Assembly (NCBI GenBank): GCA_928212115.1
Contig: CAKMRJ010001112.1
Span: 402,608,379 to 402,672,378 of the forward strand
Direction: 5' to 3'
From: Lactuca virosa
Taxonomy: Eukaryota; Streptophyta; Magnoliopsida; Asterales; Asteraceae
Length of the DNA: 64,000 nucleotides
Shown: in pieces, positions 23,040-33,461 of the stretch
How positions within the stretch are numbered: the first letter of the stretch is position 1
Layout of the letters: each line of letters opens with the position of its first letter
The notes under the pieces: generated by a model
The model's input: only the letters and a program-made list of their open reading frames with translations
What the model was told of the DNA's origin: nothing
Database searches by the model: none
Position numbers and translations under genes: made by a program

Positions 23040-26000
23040 TAACCTGTTCACGCCAAGAACCACTTCTGGTGCGAAAACCATCTTCTGTTAGATTGTCCCT
23101 GCAAACACATTGTAATTCCAATCCTTAGGAATTCAATTCCATTTCATTAACGCTTTTGGTTGCAAATTCACAAAATCCTACGAGTGATGGAATTCTTCAG
23201 CATAAACTCATGGACTTCAATTCCAATCCTCCGTCATTTGTATATACAATTTACTTTTTGTTCAAACATAGTTGTAAAAAGTTTTGTGAACAACAAGTTA
23301 ATAAAAGGGTAATTCAAATATTTTTACAAGTATTTAGAAGACTTTCATGAGCAAACATCAACAAAGGGCAATTCTATCATTTGTGGAATAGAATTGAACA
23401 ACTACTTGCGGAAAAAAACAACAAGTAATATTGTAGAACTTGTTTTACTTATTACCTAGCATTGCGCATCAAGAGATTATCAGGTTTGAAATCACCATGA
23501 ATAATACCATTAGCATGCAAACTTTGAAGCATGGAGAGCATCTCAATTGTGTAATGTATGCACAAAACTTCATCCATGGAGGCACCCGTACACACATTCG
23601 TATTAATGGCATCCTACACAATTTCCTCAATAATTATTAAATGCATGAAATACCAATTTACTTTCATTGTTTTTCGTTTTACATCCGCATTGCGATAATT
23701 GGGAAGATTTCTCCACATGCATTGTACCTTGAAAAATCTTCTCAATTATACAAAACAATTTTTAATGCTATATTTAGGTGTATTTTTTTTAAGGACAATG
23801 TCCTAATAAGAGAATTTGAAAGTACAAAAACTGAAAGTAGAATGATGTAATAGAAAAAAATGAATGTAAGATGCTATAATATGCACAAATGAAAGTACAT
23901 TGCTGTTCCTTGCATTTAACCCTGCAAAAGGGATATATACAGAATTTTCTAAACTCACCTGAAGCGTTCCATGGGATAAAAAATCTGAAACAAGAATGCT
24001 GTAGTCTGAATAGAGGTGCAATTTATGAGCATATCCAAAAGACAATCTCTGTAAAGAACAATTGAAGTTAAGCAGCAGTTGCTTACCCTAATGATAAATA
24101 AAGATGGTTAAACACAACATACTTTCATTAGTTTGTTTATTATAACATCCTACTTGCGTTTTCTTCCTAATACAACATTATATTTTAAAAAATCTAACCA
24201 ATTATAGCCAAATGCAAAGCAATTTTCACTGCTATAATTGGGTAGATTTTTCAAAATATAATGTCTTAATAAGAAAAAAATTGAAAGTAATAAAAAAGAA
24301 ACAGAAGTAAGATGCTATAATACACAAACAAATCAGAGTACATTGCTATTTGCATTTACTCATAAATAATAAGAAAATGAGCATGTACTTCAATTTCTGG
24401 GATCCTCTTATCAAGTTGGCGATACATGTAGAATTCCCATGGGAATGGAGGCTTTTGTATCTGCAAGAGTCTTAAATGTTAGAAATCAATCCTCAAGTCT
24501 AGTTATGGATAAAAAAAATTAACTACTGTATGGATAAATGCATGAAATAGCTATGTACTTTTATTTATTTGTTTATTGTAACATCCTACTTTCATTTCTT
24601 TCTATTATATCATTGTATTTTCAACTTTTTTCTTATCAAGGCTTTGTACTTTTAACTTTTTCTTATTATAGCATTGAAAATTGCTTTGTGTTTAAATGAC
24701 ATTGCTATAACTTGGTAGATTTTTTAGAGTACGATGTTGTAATAGGAAGAAACTAAAGTAGGATACTATAATAAACAAATACATGAAAGTGCATTGCTAT
24801 TTCTTGCAATTAACCAGATTAATATATTCAACCACCTTTAAAGCAACAATGTCATCTGCATTGTTGTTGATAGATGCCTTGTATACTTGTGCAAATCCAC
24901 CCTTACCAGCACATCCCTTGATCTGATACTTCTTTCCACCTGTGAGAGGATTATCACCATCAATTACAAAGACAAGAATCTCTCTAAGGTTGTGTTTGAT
25001 TTGTGGAATCCAACAGAGTAGGAATTCATGACTCCATTATGTGGTGTATTTGGTTGCCAAATGGAAGGAATTCAATTCCGTTGGAATCCTTCAAAGCCGA
25101 TGTTTGATGTAAGCAAAAGTAACATTACCTATCTCAATAACCTTATTCCTAGCCGACTTCAGCAAAGATGATAATGCCACTTTCCCTGAATAACATTTAT
25201 TACTTGCATGGTATCCCTGACAGATGTAAAAAACGGCTAGTGAAAAAAAAATCCAGTGCTTATAGGTTATAACATCCAACAATGAATGACCAAAGTTTCT
25301 TACTGTGTATTTTGATATTTGAGCATTCATCTTTTGCAATAGATTGTTGAGAGTAGAGATTGACCATGGATTCATACAATTTGAACCACTGTTAAGAGGG
25401 GATCCTCCATCCACCTTCAAATAACCATAATTGACATTGTTAAATATTATAACCATATTTGAAGAGCAAACTCATAATAAAAAGAAAAAAGAAAAAACTG
25501 TTTCAAGCATCATATCATAGATACCTTCTTATGTGAACAAGCATCTATTATTGCTTGCATTCTCTCAAGAAAATAGGTATGTGCCTTCTTCAACTTCTCT
25601 ATTGGTTCAGCATTCCTATAACAAAACTTGACACTATACCCATTAGCAATGAAAACCATTAAGAGAGAACAACAATTTAATTTTAAATTATAAAAAATTA
25701 TAACCCCTTGGTCATAAGATTAGACATAGATATGATATAAAGAGGAGAAGATTGTAAAGACCTTGAAATGCCTGACTGATACACTAAATGAGCCTCATTC
25801 ATCATTCCCTTTGCTTCCAAGAACAATGCATATGACTCATATAGCAAAGCTTTATCCAAACAAATTTTAAGCTGTTCAATTTCCCTGAAAACAGCCTCGT
25901 AGTTTGGACTAAAATCCATCTGCAAACACAAAAGCGCTTTTTTTGTTTTATTACAGAGAAATTTTTCTGTGATGATAAATGAATGTCTTACCCACAAATT

Positions 26001-26654
26001 ATTCCGAGTTAAAAACTACACTAAGCTTTATAAAGGGCAAAGCAGATAGATAAATCAAAAATCCAGGGTTAATTTGTTCATATACACTGCTTAAATTTTG
26101 TATGTCAAAGTGATGCCTTGACCTCAAGCAATAAACTATATCACTTCATTTGGAGCTAATGTAGTGCATCCATATAGACAGAGAAAAAGAGGGAAACGAG
26201 ATTACATATATGAGCCAAATCTTGAGAAATCTGGTATCGTTTCGATATTCTGAACTATTCTTAAAGGTTTTGATGCAGTGAGATACAAGTTCGTATACAT
26301 CCGCCCCATCAGTTTGGGATAAATCCAACTTGTCTAGGGCTGCTTTAATCGACCTATCAGGGCAAAGTAAAAAAAAAACACAGAAACTGAGTTGTCTGTG
26401 AAAAAGGTAGAGCGAAACATATCATTTTCATTTACAATAAATGTCCAGCATCCGTGAATCAAGTGTGCTACGAGATTTTGGTTGATTTACATAAACTGGG
26501 GGTTGTTTCAAGCAATTTTATTTTGCGAAGTAGCCTCTAAATTGACGTGGAAGGAGTAGTAAGCTAAAAGAGATGCGAGTTACCAGAGATGTGGTAAAAG
26601 AGGATCTTCCCTGTAGACGGTACCGTTCGCCGGAGCTCTGGAAGTGACTGCCAT
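22263..26654 (-). CDS. BUB1: Spindle-checkpoint serine/threonine kinase BUB1, 14 exons, 530 aa
   Basis: Minus-strand exons: 26654-26584, 26353-26206, 25919-25762, 25615-25525, 25414-25304, 25216-25129, 24939-24836, 24460-24389, 24048-23959, 23613-23456, 23098-23044, 22889-22755, 22669-22548, 22452-22263. They total 1593 nt, open throughout, with GT..AG introns. Residues ~25-140 are the Mad3/BUB1 N-terminal (TPR-like) region (YRNDTRFLKIWLIY; KALLYESYALFLEAKG). A kinase domain runs from ~223: glycine loop GCAGKGGF (231-238), VALK lysine 257, catalytic loop HGDFKPDN (350-357) and DWG in place of DFG (388-390). HGD and a modified DFG are BUB1 traits. Family role: kinetochore-bound kinase of the mitotic checkpoint, phosphorylating histone H2A. 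No break was seen. The middle is short, as in plant BUB1. It converges on the FLY-type gene. Confidence 0.93.
22958..23037. repeat. (TA)n microsatellite, ~40 units, in BUB1 intron 11
   Basis: An uninterrupted TA tract of about 80 bp ends only six bases from the BUB1 exon 11 end (exon end 23044, donor at 23043-23042), so it begins almost at the splice donor. Confidence 0.95.
23790..23930. mobile_element. Partial copy of palindromic MITE family P (BUB1 intron 9)
   Basis: Contains AATGTCCTAATAAGAGAA, GATGCTATAATATGCACAAATG and the right-end signature CATTGCTGTTCCTTGCATTT followed by AACCCT. Confidence 0.65.
24092..24366. mobile_element. Copy of palindromic MITE family P (BUB1 intron 8)
   Basis: Both arms are present: TTTATTATAACATCCTACTT on the left, AAGATGCTATAATACACAAA and ACATTGCTATTTGCATTTAC on the right, with the central TAATTGGGTAGATTTTTCAA. 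It lies between exons 8 and 9. Confidence 0.7.
24535..24817. mobile_element. Near-complete copy of palindromic MITE family P (BUB1 intron 7)
   Basis: The left end reads ATAAATGCATGAAATAGC and the right end, reverse-complemented, TTAATTGCAAGAAATAGCAA. The centre has two inward-facing blocks, CTTTTTTCTTATCAAGGC and CTTTTTCTTATTATAGC. It is longer than the 193 bp copy because the central part is partly duplicated. Its right end is only about 20 bp from the exon 7 boundary. Confidence 0.75.
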
Positions 26655-26764
26655 ATGATTCGCCGAAGATGTTGAAAAGAGTGAAAAACCTAAGGGCGCG
26701 GAAATGAATAATTGAATGAAAATATTCAAAAAACGTGCATAGAGGAACATTATTATTACGAGGG

Positions 26765-28260
26765 AAATTACACCAATCGTCCCTCCTCCTGCACATGCCA
26801 TGTTTAGTCTCTATATCCAAAAATTAACCCGGACCGTCATTGTTTGGTTAAAACTTACATGTTTCATCCCTCATTAATTTAATTTTACACGCTTCATCCC
26901 TTACGGTACCTGAAATGACAATTATGCCCTTTTGGTATTTATTTTTTGATTAATTTAATGTTCTTCTTATTATTGTTAACTAAAAAAAAGATAAATATTA
27001 TGACCCACTTAATCTCTTTATTTCCTGTCCAATTCATTTAATGTTCTTCAAGATCTCGATCACCATATTCGTTCACAAACCCGGTTCCCGACACCACCTT
27101 CAGTCACTATCTTCGTCTATAGACTTAGTGCCCGGCAGCAGCTCCGGTCACCATCTCCGTCCATAAACTCGAAGTTGCGACTCAAATACAAAACAAAAAT
27201 CCAATCTACAACTTAAACCCAAAACAAAAATCAAACCTGACGAATTAAACCATCACCTAGTATTCCGGCGACGCTATCAAACTCTTACCCTCTAGTATTC
27301 CGGCGACGACATCTATGTGTGAGATCGAGTTGTCAAGAGCTCAAGGATTGGGTTTTGAAATCTAGTTTCCGGCTACGATGGTGGTTGTCGGATCCATGGC
27401 CTCGTTCCTCACTGGAAATCTGCACCACCATGGAAATCGACCCTCACCTCACCCACCCCAGTCCCTGGTTTAAAGCTCAAGACCACTACTGTCCTTCCAT
27501 CGAGCACCTGTTTCACCTCCTCCTTATACCACTTGTTACTTGGAAAATAACCATAAACCACCACCTCCTTCACCAACAACATCTTTCTGTACAAACACCA
27601 GCTGATAACAACCCCAATTCGAAAACCACCTAACCAGTAACCTCATCACCCCCAACAACTTCCACTGGAAACCCCACCTGCAAGAACTTCAAACACCAAT
27701 TGCAGAATCTCGAATAATCACCATTACTACCCAAATACCACCAATCGACCTCCTTTTTGTAGATCTGCAACCCTCTCGCTAGATGGAGAGGTGGTCCAAT
27801 ATAACCTGGTTTCCAGTGAAGGCAACAGGAAAAGGGGAAATGGAAGGGGGAGGGGTGTGGTGTGGTGATGAGGGTTTTATTCTGTTGTCGGAGATGTCTT
27901 AGAGTGACCGGAGATATCTTCGAGTCGCCGGAGTATTGGAGTCGACGGTGATGGCGGTGATCGGTGTTGGTAGTGATGGGGGAAGAGACGAGTTATGAAG
28001 GTGCTTAGATTTAGGGTCAATTTCTTTTTTTAAAGGCAGCAAATAATTATTTTTTATGATAAAAAATCAATAAATAAATAATAAATAACAAATAAATAGA
28101 AAATAAATCAAAAAATAATTAATTAAGGGCAAAACGGTATTTTTATGTTCGGAGGGACTAGGCGTGCAAGAAGAAACACACCCAGGGACAGTCCGAGTTA
28201 AATTTTGAAAATAGGGACTAAACACATTTTCTGGCATATGCACAAGGGACGATTGGTGTA

Positions 28261-28264
<4 letters not shown>
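26765..28264. mobile_element. 1.5 kb TIR element immediately upstream of BUB1
   Basis: The left end AAATTACACCAATCGTCCCT matches the reverse complement of the right end base for base. The imperfect inverted repeat continues inward about 60 bp: GTTTAGTCYCTAT, CAAAAWTTAACYCGGAC. The interior (about 27050-28000) is GC-richer with repeated CCGGCGA/CGGAGAT phrases and some long frames lacking domain resemblance, possibly captured DNA. No transposase was recognised. The target duplication is obscured by an ATT microsatellite at the right edge. Long TIRs with unrelated filler suggest a non-autonomous Mutator-like element, but that is an inference. Confidence 0.75.

Positions 28265-28303
<39 letters not shown>
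28264..28303. repeat. (ATT)n microsatellite
   Basis: About 13 ATT units abut the right end of the 1.5 kb TIR element; ATT units also occur just left of its left end (26750-26757). Confidence 0.9.
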
Positions 28304-28435
28304 TATTAATTGAATGAAATTTTAAAACGAAATTAAGAAAATGACCATTTTTTGAACAAAGAATCCAAATGACCCCATAGTACTATTTTATAATTATTAT
28401 TTTTTTTAATCTATCATTTATTTTTCGGAATAATG

Positions 28436-28675
28436 ACTCAGGAGGTTAACCAATTATTGAGTTTGTTCACATTTTATCATTTTCCTTTCTTTTTTTGTAC
28501 CCAGTATACTATCAAACTTGTTGTTTGTGTTCACCATAACCCTTTTGATCGGCTATCACATGTGATAGACAGTCATAAGGATTATGATAAACACAAACAA
28601 CAAGTTTGATGGTATATTGGGTACAAAAAAAGGACCAAATGTAAACAAAATCAACAATTGGTTACCTCCTGAGAC
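28436..28675. mobile_element. Foldback MITE copy 1 (~240 bp long inverted repeat)
   Basis: Nearly the whole element is one inverted repeat. The left arm CTCAGGAGGTTAACCAATTA.. is mirrored by ..AATTGGTTACCTCCTGAG, and AAACTTGTTGTTTGTGTT by AACACAAACAACAAGTTT. A short unpaired centre lies around GGCTATCACATGTGATAGAC. There is no coding sequence. A related copy lies at 29265-29505. Confidence 0.85.
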
Positions 28676-29264
28676 ATTTTTTCCACAAAAGTTAAATGAA
28701 ATTAAAGCTACAATACTATCGAAGATTGCAACCTGCTTAGGTCATAACGTATATGAAGAGCGTTTCGAAGGGGTAGCTTGGTCAAAACAATGTCTATGTT
28801 ACGCCTACTGTGGTTAGCTGTCAACAACTCTCTGCAAAAGGATATTACTATGTATGAGAGGTATCTTTATTAGCATAAACGTTTAGCTCATAATATATTA
28901 AGGTGTTGTGTCTGCAAAAGTCGCATGATCCAGTATATATTGATGTTGAATATTATCCGATGAATTCGATCTTAAATCCAAGTAAACTCAAAAATCACAA
29001 CACTTGTGATTCCACTCGTTTGTAGAACTCTGTAGAATCCATGATACGATAAATCATTTGATTGGAAATGTAAATATAGTCATGAAATGCATCTGTTCAA
29101 TCAAGATTCCTCTAATAAATATGCAAGTGCATTACAAAGTTGTACATGTATGAATAATGTTCTTTGTGGGTTATATTTTAAAGAGAAGCAAGAATGAATC
29201 TCACAAAATCATTAATATGAGTAGGAGATGACGTGAGATTTTCTGTAAATGAGTAAAAAAAATG
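28676..29264. other. Spacer between two foldback MITEs
   Basis: Unassigned. A short + frame (28584-28817) crosses the MITE edge into this region and shows no family resemblance. No repeat structure noted. Confidence 0.5.
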
Positions 29265-29505
29265 GTTGGGGAGGGTAACCAGCTGTTAAGTTTGTTCACA
29301 TTTGGTAACTTTCCTTTTTTTTATACCCAATATACCATCAAACTTGTTGTTTGTGTTCACCGTAACCCTTTTGACCGACTATTACAGTTGATAGCCGATC
29401 AAAAGGGTTATGGTGAACACAAACAACAAGTTCGATGATATATTGGGTACAAAAAAAGAAGAAGACCAAATGTGAACAAACTCAACAGTTGGTTACCCTT
29501 CTGAA
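29265..29505. mobile_element. Foldback MITE copy 2
   Basis: Same family as 28436-28675. The left arm GGGTAACCAGCTGTTAAGTT is mirrored by AACAGTTGGTTACCC, and the inner arms share CAAACTTGTTGTTTGTGTTC. The two copies lie about 830 bp apart in the same orientation (orientation is near-arbitrary in a palindrome). Confidence 0.85.
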
Positions 29506-29929
29506 TCATTATCTCATATTCTTTTTCGTCATTCTCCATGTTAATTCTCATCAATCTTTTTTTCATATCTTAATTAATAAAAAATTGATTTTTTTCCAAC
29601 TTTTTGTTATATATCATTATCCTCTACACAAAACAAGTTTGAAAATCAATGAAAATATATGAAAAACAAGTTCAAAACTCATCGACCAGTTTGAAAATTC
29701 GAAATTGTACCTACATTTCAAACTATGCATGAATTTTCGAGCCCAATTTTCTAAAACGATAACTTGCAAAAGTTTTTTTATTAGAAAAATTGGTTTAAAA
29801 ATATACAATTTTTGAATTTGGTAGTTTATTTCAGGATTTTTATAAAAAAATATGATTAATATTTAATATCTATTTAGATGTGGTTTTTTTAATAGCTTAA
29901 AGAGAATCTTTATTAAAAAAAACTAACAA

Positions 29930-31751
29930 GAAGCTAAGTTAGAGGAAAAGAAATTACGAAGACATTACAAAACAATGAGTTTTCTAACCAAATTGTCCAA
30001 TTAAGTATACTTATGAAGTTCTTATTGGAGAACCAATCAAAAGAAAACATGACAATTTTTTCAAATATTCTTTTAATTTTGGACGATTGAAATATCAAAT
30101 TATTTCGATAAGTCCAAAGCATCTAGATAGCGGTCAATATGATTACCTCCAAAACCTTCCTCTTCCCAGCCACCATATTCACCATATTTGTCCATGTCAA
30201 CAACTCAACAATATTGATCAATATAGGTAAAGTAATATCAAGCCATATTTCAATCTGAGACCAAATCTAGGCAGCAACCTCATAGAACAAAAACACACGA
30301 TTTGTATCTTTAACACGCTAACACAAATCGGGCATAACAAACAATGAACCTCAATAACTCTCCCACTAAGATTCAACCTATTGATGATTTTATTTAAAAG
30401 GATATGCTAGATTAAAACGTTAACCTTTATAGGAACACATCTATTCCATAGAGTTGGCATATTACCCGAGTGAGTAATAACCTCATCACTATGAATATGA
30501 GCACTCTTGGCCGTGAATCTGCCCTCAACATCAAGATTCCAAATCTATGAATCTCTACCATCTTCAATAATAACATTTTCAAGTAAGCCACTCAGCGCCA
30601 AGCGCTAATAACTTATCAGTCATATGTCCGCCGATTATTTATCTAATCCAATACCACATTACCACTCCCAATTACCATCTCGATATCTGTCAGCAATAAC
30701 ACAATCTTTATTAACTTCCAAAGCATATAATCTAGGAAAGTGGTCCATAAGCTTTGCATATCCAACCCATATATCCTTCCAAAACTGATTCAAGACACCA
30801 TCACCAATTTTCTCTGCATAAAAACATGGGGCAATATATCTTTGGTATTTAGCTTATCAAACAAAAGCATTAAATTTGACTAAACCTATGCCCTAGTTGG
30901 TTTTTCATTAAAACAAGCCAACCCCTCCCCCCAAACGACCCATGCATACTTTTAATCATCTTAACCCATATCGCTCCATTATCCGCAAGAAACTGCCACT
31001 TCTATTTTTGAAGCAAAGCTAGATTAAAAGCTTTCAAGATTCCAAACCCCAATCCCCCTCTGTCCAAAAACATCATCATTGTTTCCCATTTAATCCAACA
31101 TATTTTCCTTTCCATCTCATACCCTTCCCAAAAGAATTGAAGCCATAACATTTCCAAGATATTACACACAGTATTTGGAACTTTAAACAACAACATAAAG
31201 TAAATATTCAAACTCCCAAGCGTTGATTTAATCAATGTCAACAGGCCGCCAATACAAAGCAGTTTAATTTTCCAATTTGCAAGTATTTTTTAAAAATTGT
31301 CAACCACAATTTTCCATCCCTCCACCCTCCCCATTTTTTGAACCTATAGGCAACCCGAGGTACAAAAATGGCATTTTGTACAGAGCAACCAGTACTAATC
31401 GCAAGGTTTTCAACTTCATCCATAGCCACTTCAATCCTAAAACGATTAGACTTATGTAAGTTAATCTATAAACCATGAACTAGATAAAGCAGCTTCGAAT
31501 TGTAACCAAGTTAGTGATATTTTACTTATCCCACTCTCCCAAAAAAGAGCATCATTTGTATAAAAAAAAAGATGAGACAAAACCAACCCATCTTCTCCAA
31601 CTAAGGCACCACGAAAAAACCCATGCACGACTATGTCTTCCATAACAGCATGTAACCATTCCATAGCTATAATAAAAAGAAAGGAGATATAATGGGTTAT
31701 CATGTCGAATACCTCTTTGGAGATTAAAGTCTACAGTAGGGCTACCATTAT
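29930..31751 (-). pseudogene. L1-type LINE ORF2 remnant (RT to zf-RVT C-terminus)
   Basis: Reading the minus strand from 31751: RT palm (NGSPTVDFNLQRG, then ..GLVLSHLFF.NDALF), the segment after the RT (ICWIKWE....RGGLGFGIL....ALLQK, 31241-31002), a poorly conserved middle, and the C-terminal tail (RNNLIFQSSKIKR..FSFDWFSNKN, 30122-29934). Many stops and shifts interrupt it. The upstream part is cut at 31752 by an LTR fragment. LINEs of this type encode endonuclease plus RT and mobilise by target-primed reverse transcription; this piece is inert. Confidence 0.8.
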
Positions 31752-32690
31752 GTAACACTCTAAATTTTCAAACAAAATTTTTATTTTTAAATAACATAAA
31801 AACAGTATCACATTTTCTCAAAATCACAATGTATCAAGTGTTAAAAACACGATTTAACAAAACAACTGATAATATCCCAGAATCCTCGACATAGTCTCAA
31901 ACATGTGTGTACAATCAAGTCGGCGCCTTCCCGCGATCCTGAGAAGTACTTGAAACACATAACACACAACACGGTAAGCACGAAGCTTAGTGAGTTCCTC
32001 AAAATACCAAATACACAAATAATAAGCCTCTCATGGCTATAGCTCGACATGGATCCTCCGGTCATGCGTCTCGGTGGGGACCCTCCGGTCTCACGGCTCG
32101 GTGTGGACCCTCCGGTCTCACGGCTCGGTGTGGACCCTCCGGTCTCACGGCTCGGCGTGGACCCTCCGGTCATGTGTCTCAGTGAAGACCCTCCGGTCTC
32201 ACAGCTCGGGTTGGACCATCCAGTCCTGTATCTCAGTGAAGACCCTCCGGTCTCACAACTCGGTTTGGACCCTCCGGTTCTAACTCAGTAAAGCACATAA
32301 TAATATAGCATATATATCACAAAGACAAAATGCATAATATCACATAACTCAATATAAGCACATAGGACCCTCCGGTCGATAACTCAAATAAGACCCTCCG
32401 GTCACACAGTATTACCACTCAGGTAAGTATAGTGAGAAGACTCACCTCGTAAGTAAGCAAGTAAGCCTTGTACCCCTCCAACGGTCTAATCCCCGCCTAC
32501 ATGTCATAATCATCTCTAATTAACACTTATAACCACAACTCTAAATAAATTAAGCTAACCCCTCTCTCGAACTCTTGGAATGGGTAAAAGACCATTTTAC
32601 CCTTCCATGGTCTCCATAATTCATGTCCTAACCAAGCCCTAAAGTCAACAGAAGTCAACACTCGAGTCAACAGTCCATGTTGACCCAAAC
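31752..32690. mobile_element. Gypsy-type LTR fragment
   Basis: It begins TGTAACACTCTAAATTTTC directly at the LINE break, resembling the TGTAACACCC-type LTR starts common in large plant Gypsy elements. It contains the 27 bp minisatellite at 32049-32283 and further single GACCCTCCGGTC motifs at about 32366 and 32391. The right end merges with the truncated 5' LTR of Copia A. No gag-pol and no second LTR were found, so family assignment is tentative. Confidence 0.5.
32049..32283. repeat. 27 bp minisatellite, about 8.5 units
   Basis: Units such as GGACCCTCCGGTCTCACGG with spacer CTCGGTGT recur every 27 bp. Because 27 is a multiple of three, long open frames with a 9-residue repeat (DPPVSRLGV type) appear on both strands; they are artefacts. 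Units at the 3' side are more diverged. Confidence 0.9.
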
Positions 32691-33300
32691 TTAGTAATTG
32701 AATGGAATGCTTTTGGAGAGAAAGGAGTTCAAAAGTTGAACAATGATCAATTCTAGAACCTCCCATAGGGGGGGGGGGGGTTCTAGAGGAGTTCTAGAGG
32801 CTTTCTAAAGCTTTTCTTAGGCTCTAAGGAAATTTGGATGCCTTAGGGGGGAAAGCAAAAAGATTAAGGTTATCTAAAAGGAACATGCCTTATCCTTAGT
32901 CTCCCTATCACCTATATAAACCCCATTGGGTTATGATTTTCGAAATCAATTCATTCTAAAGAGAGAATTCGAAAATTTCCTTCCTCCTCCTCTCTCTTCT
33001 TAAGCCTCCAACTTGCTAGGGTTTGGGTGTGAGCCATTAGAGGCACAAGACTTCTAGTGCTTGCTTTATAAAGACCAACAAGGAAGGATTACTAGTTTAT
33101 TTGCTATAATAAACTAAGGTATGTATTTTTCTAATAACCATTTAGTAATTTCAAAAATAGCAATGTACTTTTAGGGTTCTTGATATTCAATAGTTATTTG
33201 CAAATCATAGTGAGAACATAGATCCTTTAGGGTGCATGTAACTTAGGGTTTATGTTTTTCCGCCAAAAATAGATTTTTTTGTAACATATAAAACCCATCA
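32690..33300 (+). repeat. 5' LTR of Copia A (truncated)
   Basis: It aligns with 39940-40760 from TTAGTAATTGAATGGAATGC onward but lacks the first ~50 bases and an AT-rich internal segment present in the 3' LTR. It contains a TATATAA box at 32913-32919 and ends AAACCCATCA. A poly-G run sits at 32768-32780. Confidence 0.85.
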
Positions 33301-33301
33301 G

Positions 33302-33311
33302 TGGTATCAGA
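33302..33311 (+). promoter_or_regulatory. Primer binding site (tRNA-iMet type), mutated
   Basis: TGGTATCAGA one base after the LTR end matches the initiator-tRNA 3' end complement. The next three bases are TAC instead of GCC as in element B, so priming complementarity is weakened. Confidence 0.8.
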
Positions 33312-33461
33312 TACATTGTTCTCATTGATCTTGCACAAATTTGAATAGATCAAAATTAAGGTTTATAGAAACTAAACCCTAAGGAGGCAATTTTCAAAAT
33401 CCCTAGGGTTCTTGAAAGCCTAGCCTCCACCCTATATTTTCATAATTTGCAAGGATTTTAG

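Noticed and set aside
26040..26140. Possible extra BUB1 exon between exons 2 and 3
   Set aside because: Exons 2 and 3 join in frame with matching conserved Mad3/BUB1 sequence on both sides; the interval is AT-rich with stops.
27319..27633. 104-codon + strand open frame in the BUB1-upstream TIR element
   Set aside because: Lies in GC-rich filler of a non-autonomous element, with overlapping minus frames of equal quality and no recognisable domain.
32049..32291. Open frames with a 9-residue repeat on both strands
   Set aside because: Explained by a 27 bp minisatellite whose period is a multiple of three.
32049..32420. Regularly spaced repeats that might suggest a CRISPR array
   Set aside because: Units are directly adjacent with no unique spacers, and the DNA is plant nuclear.
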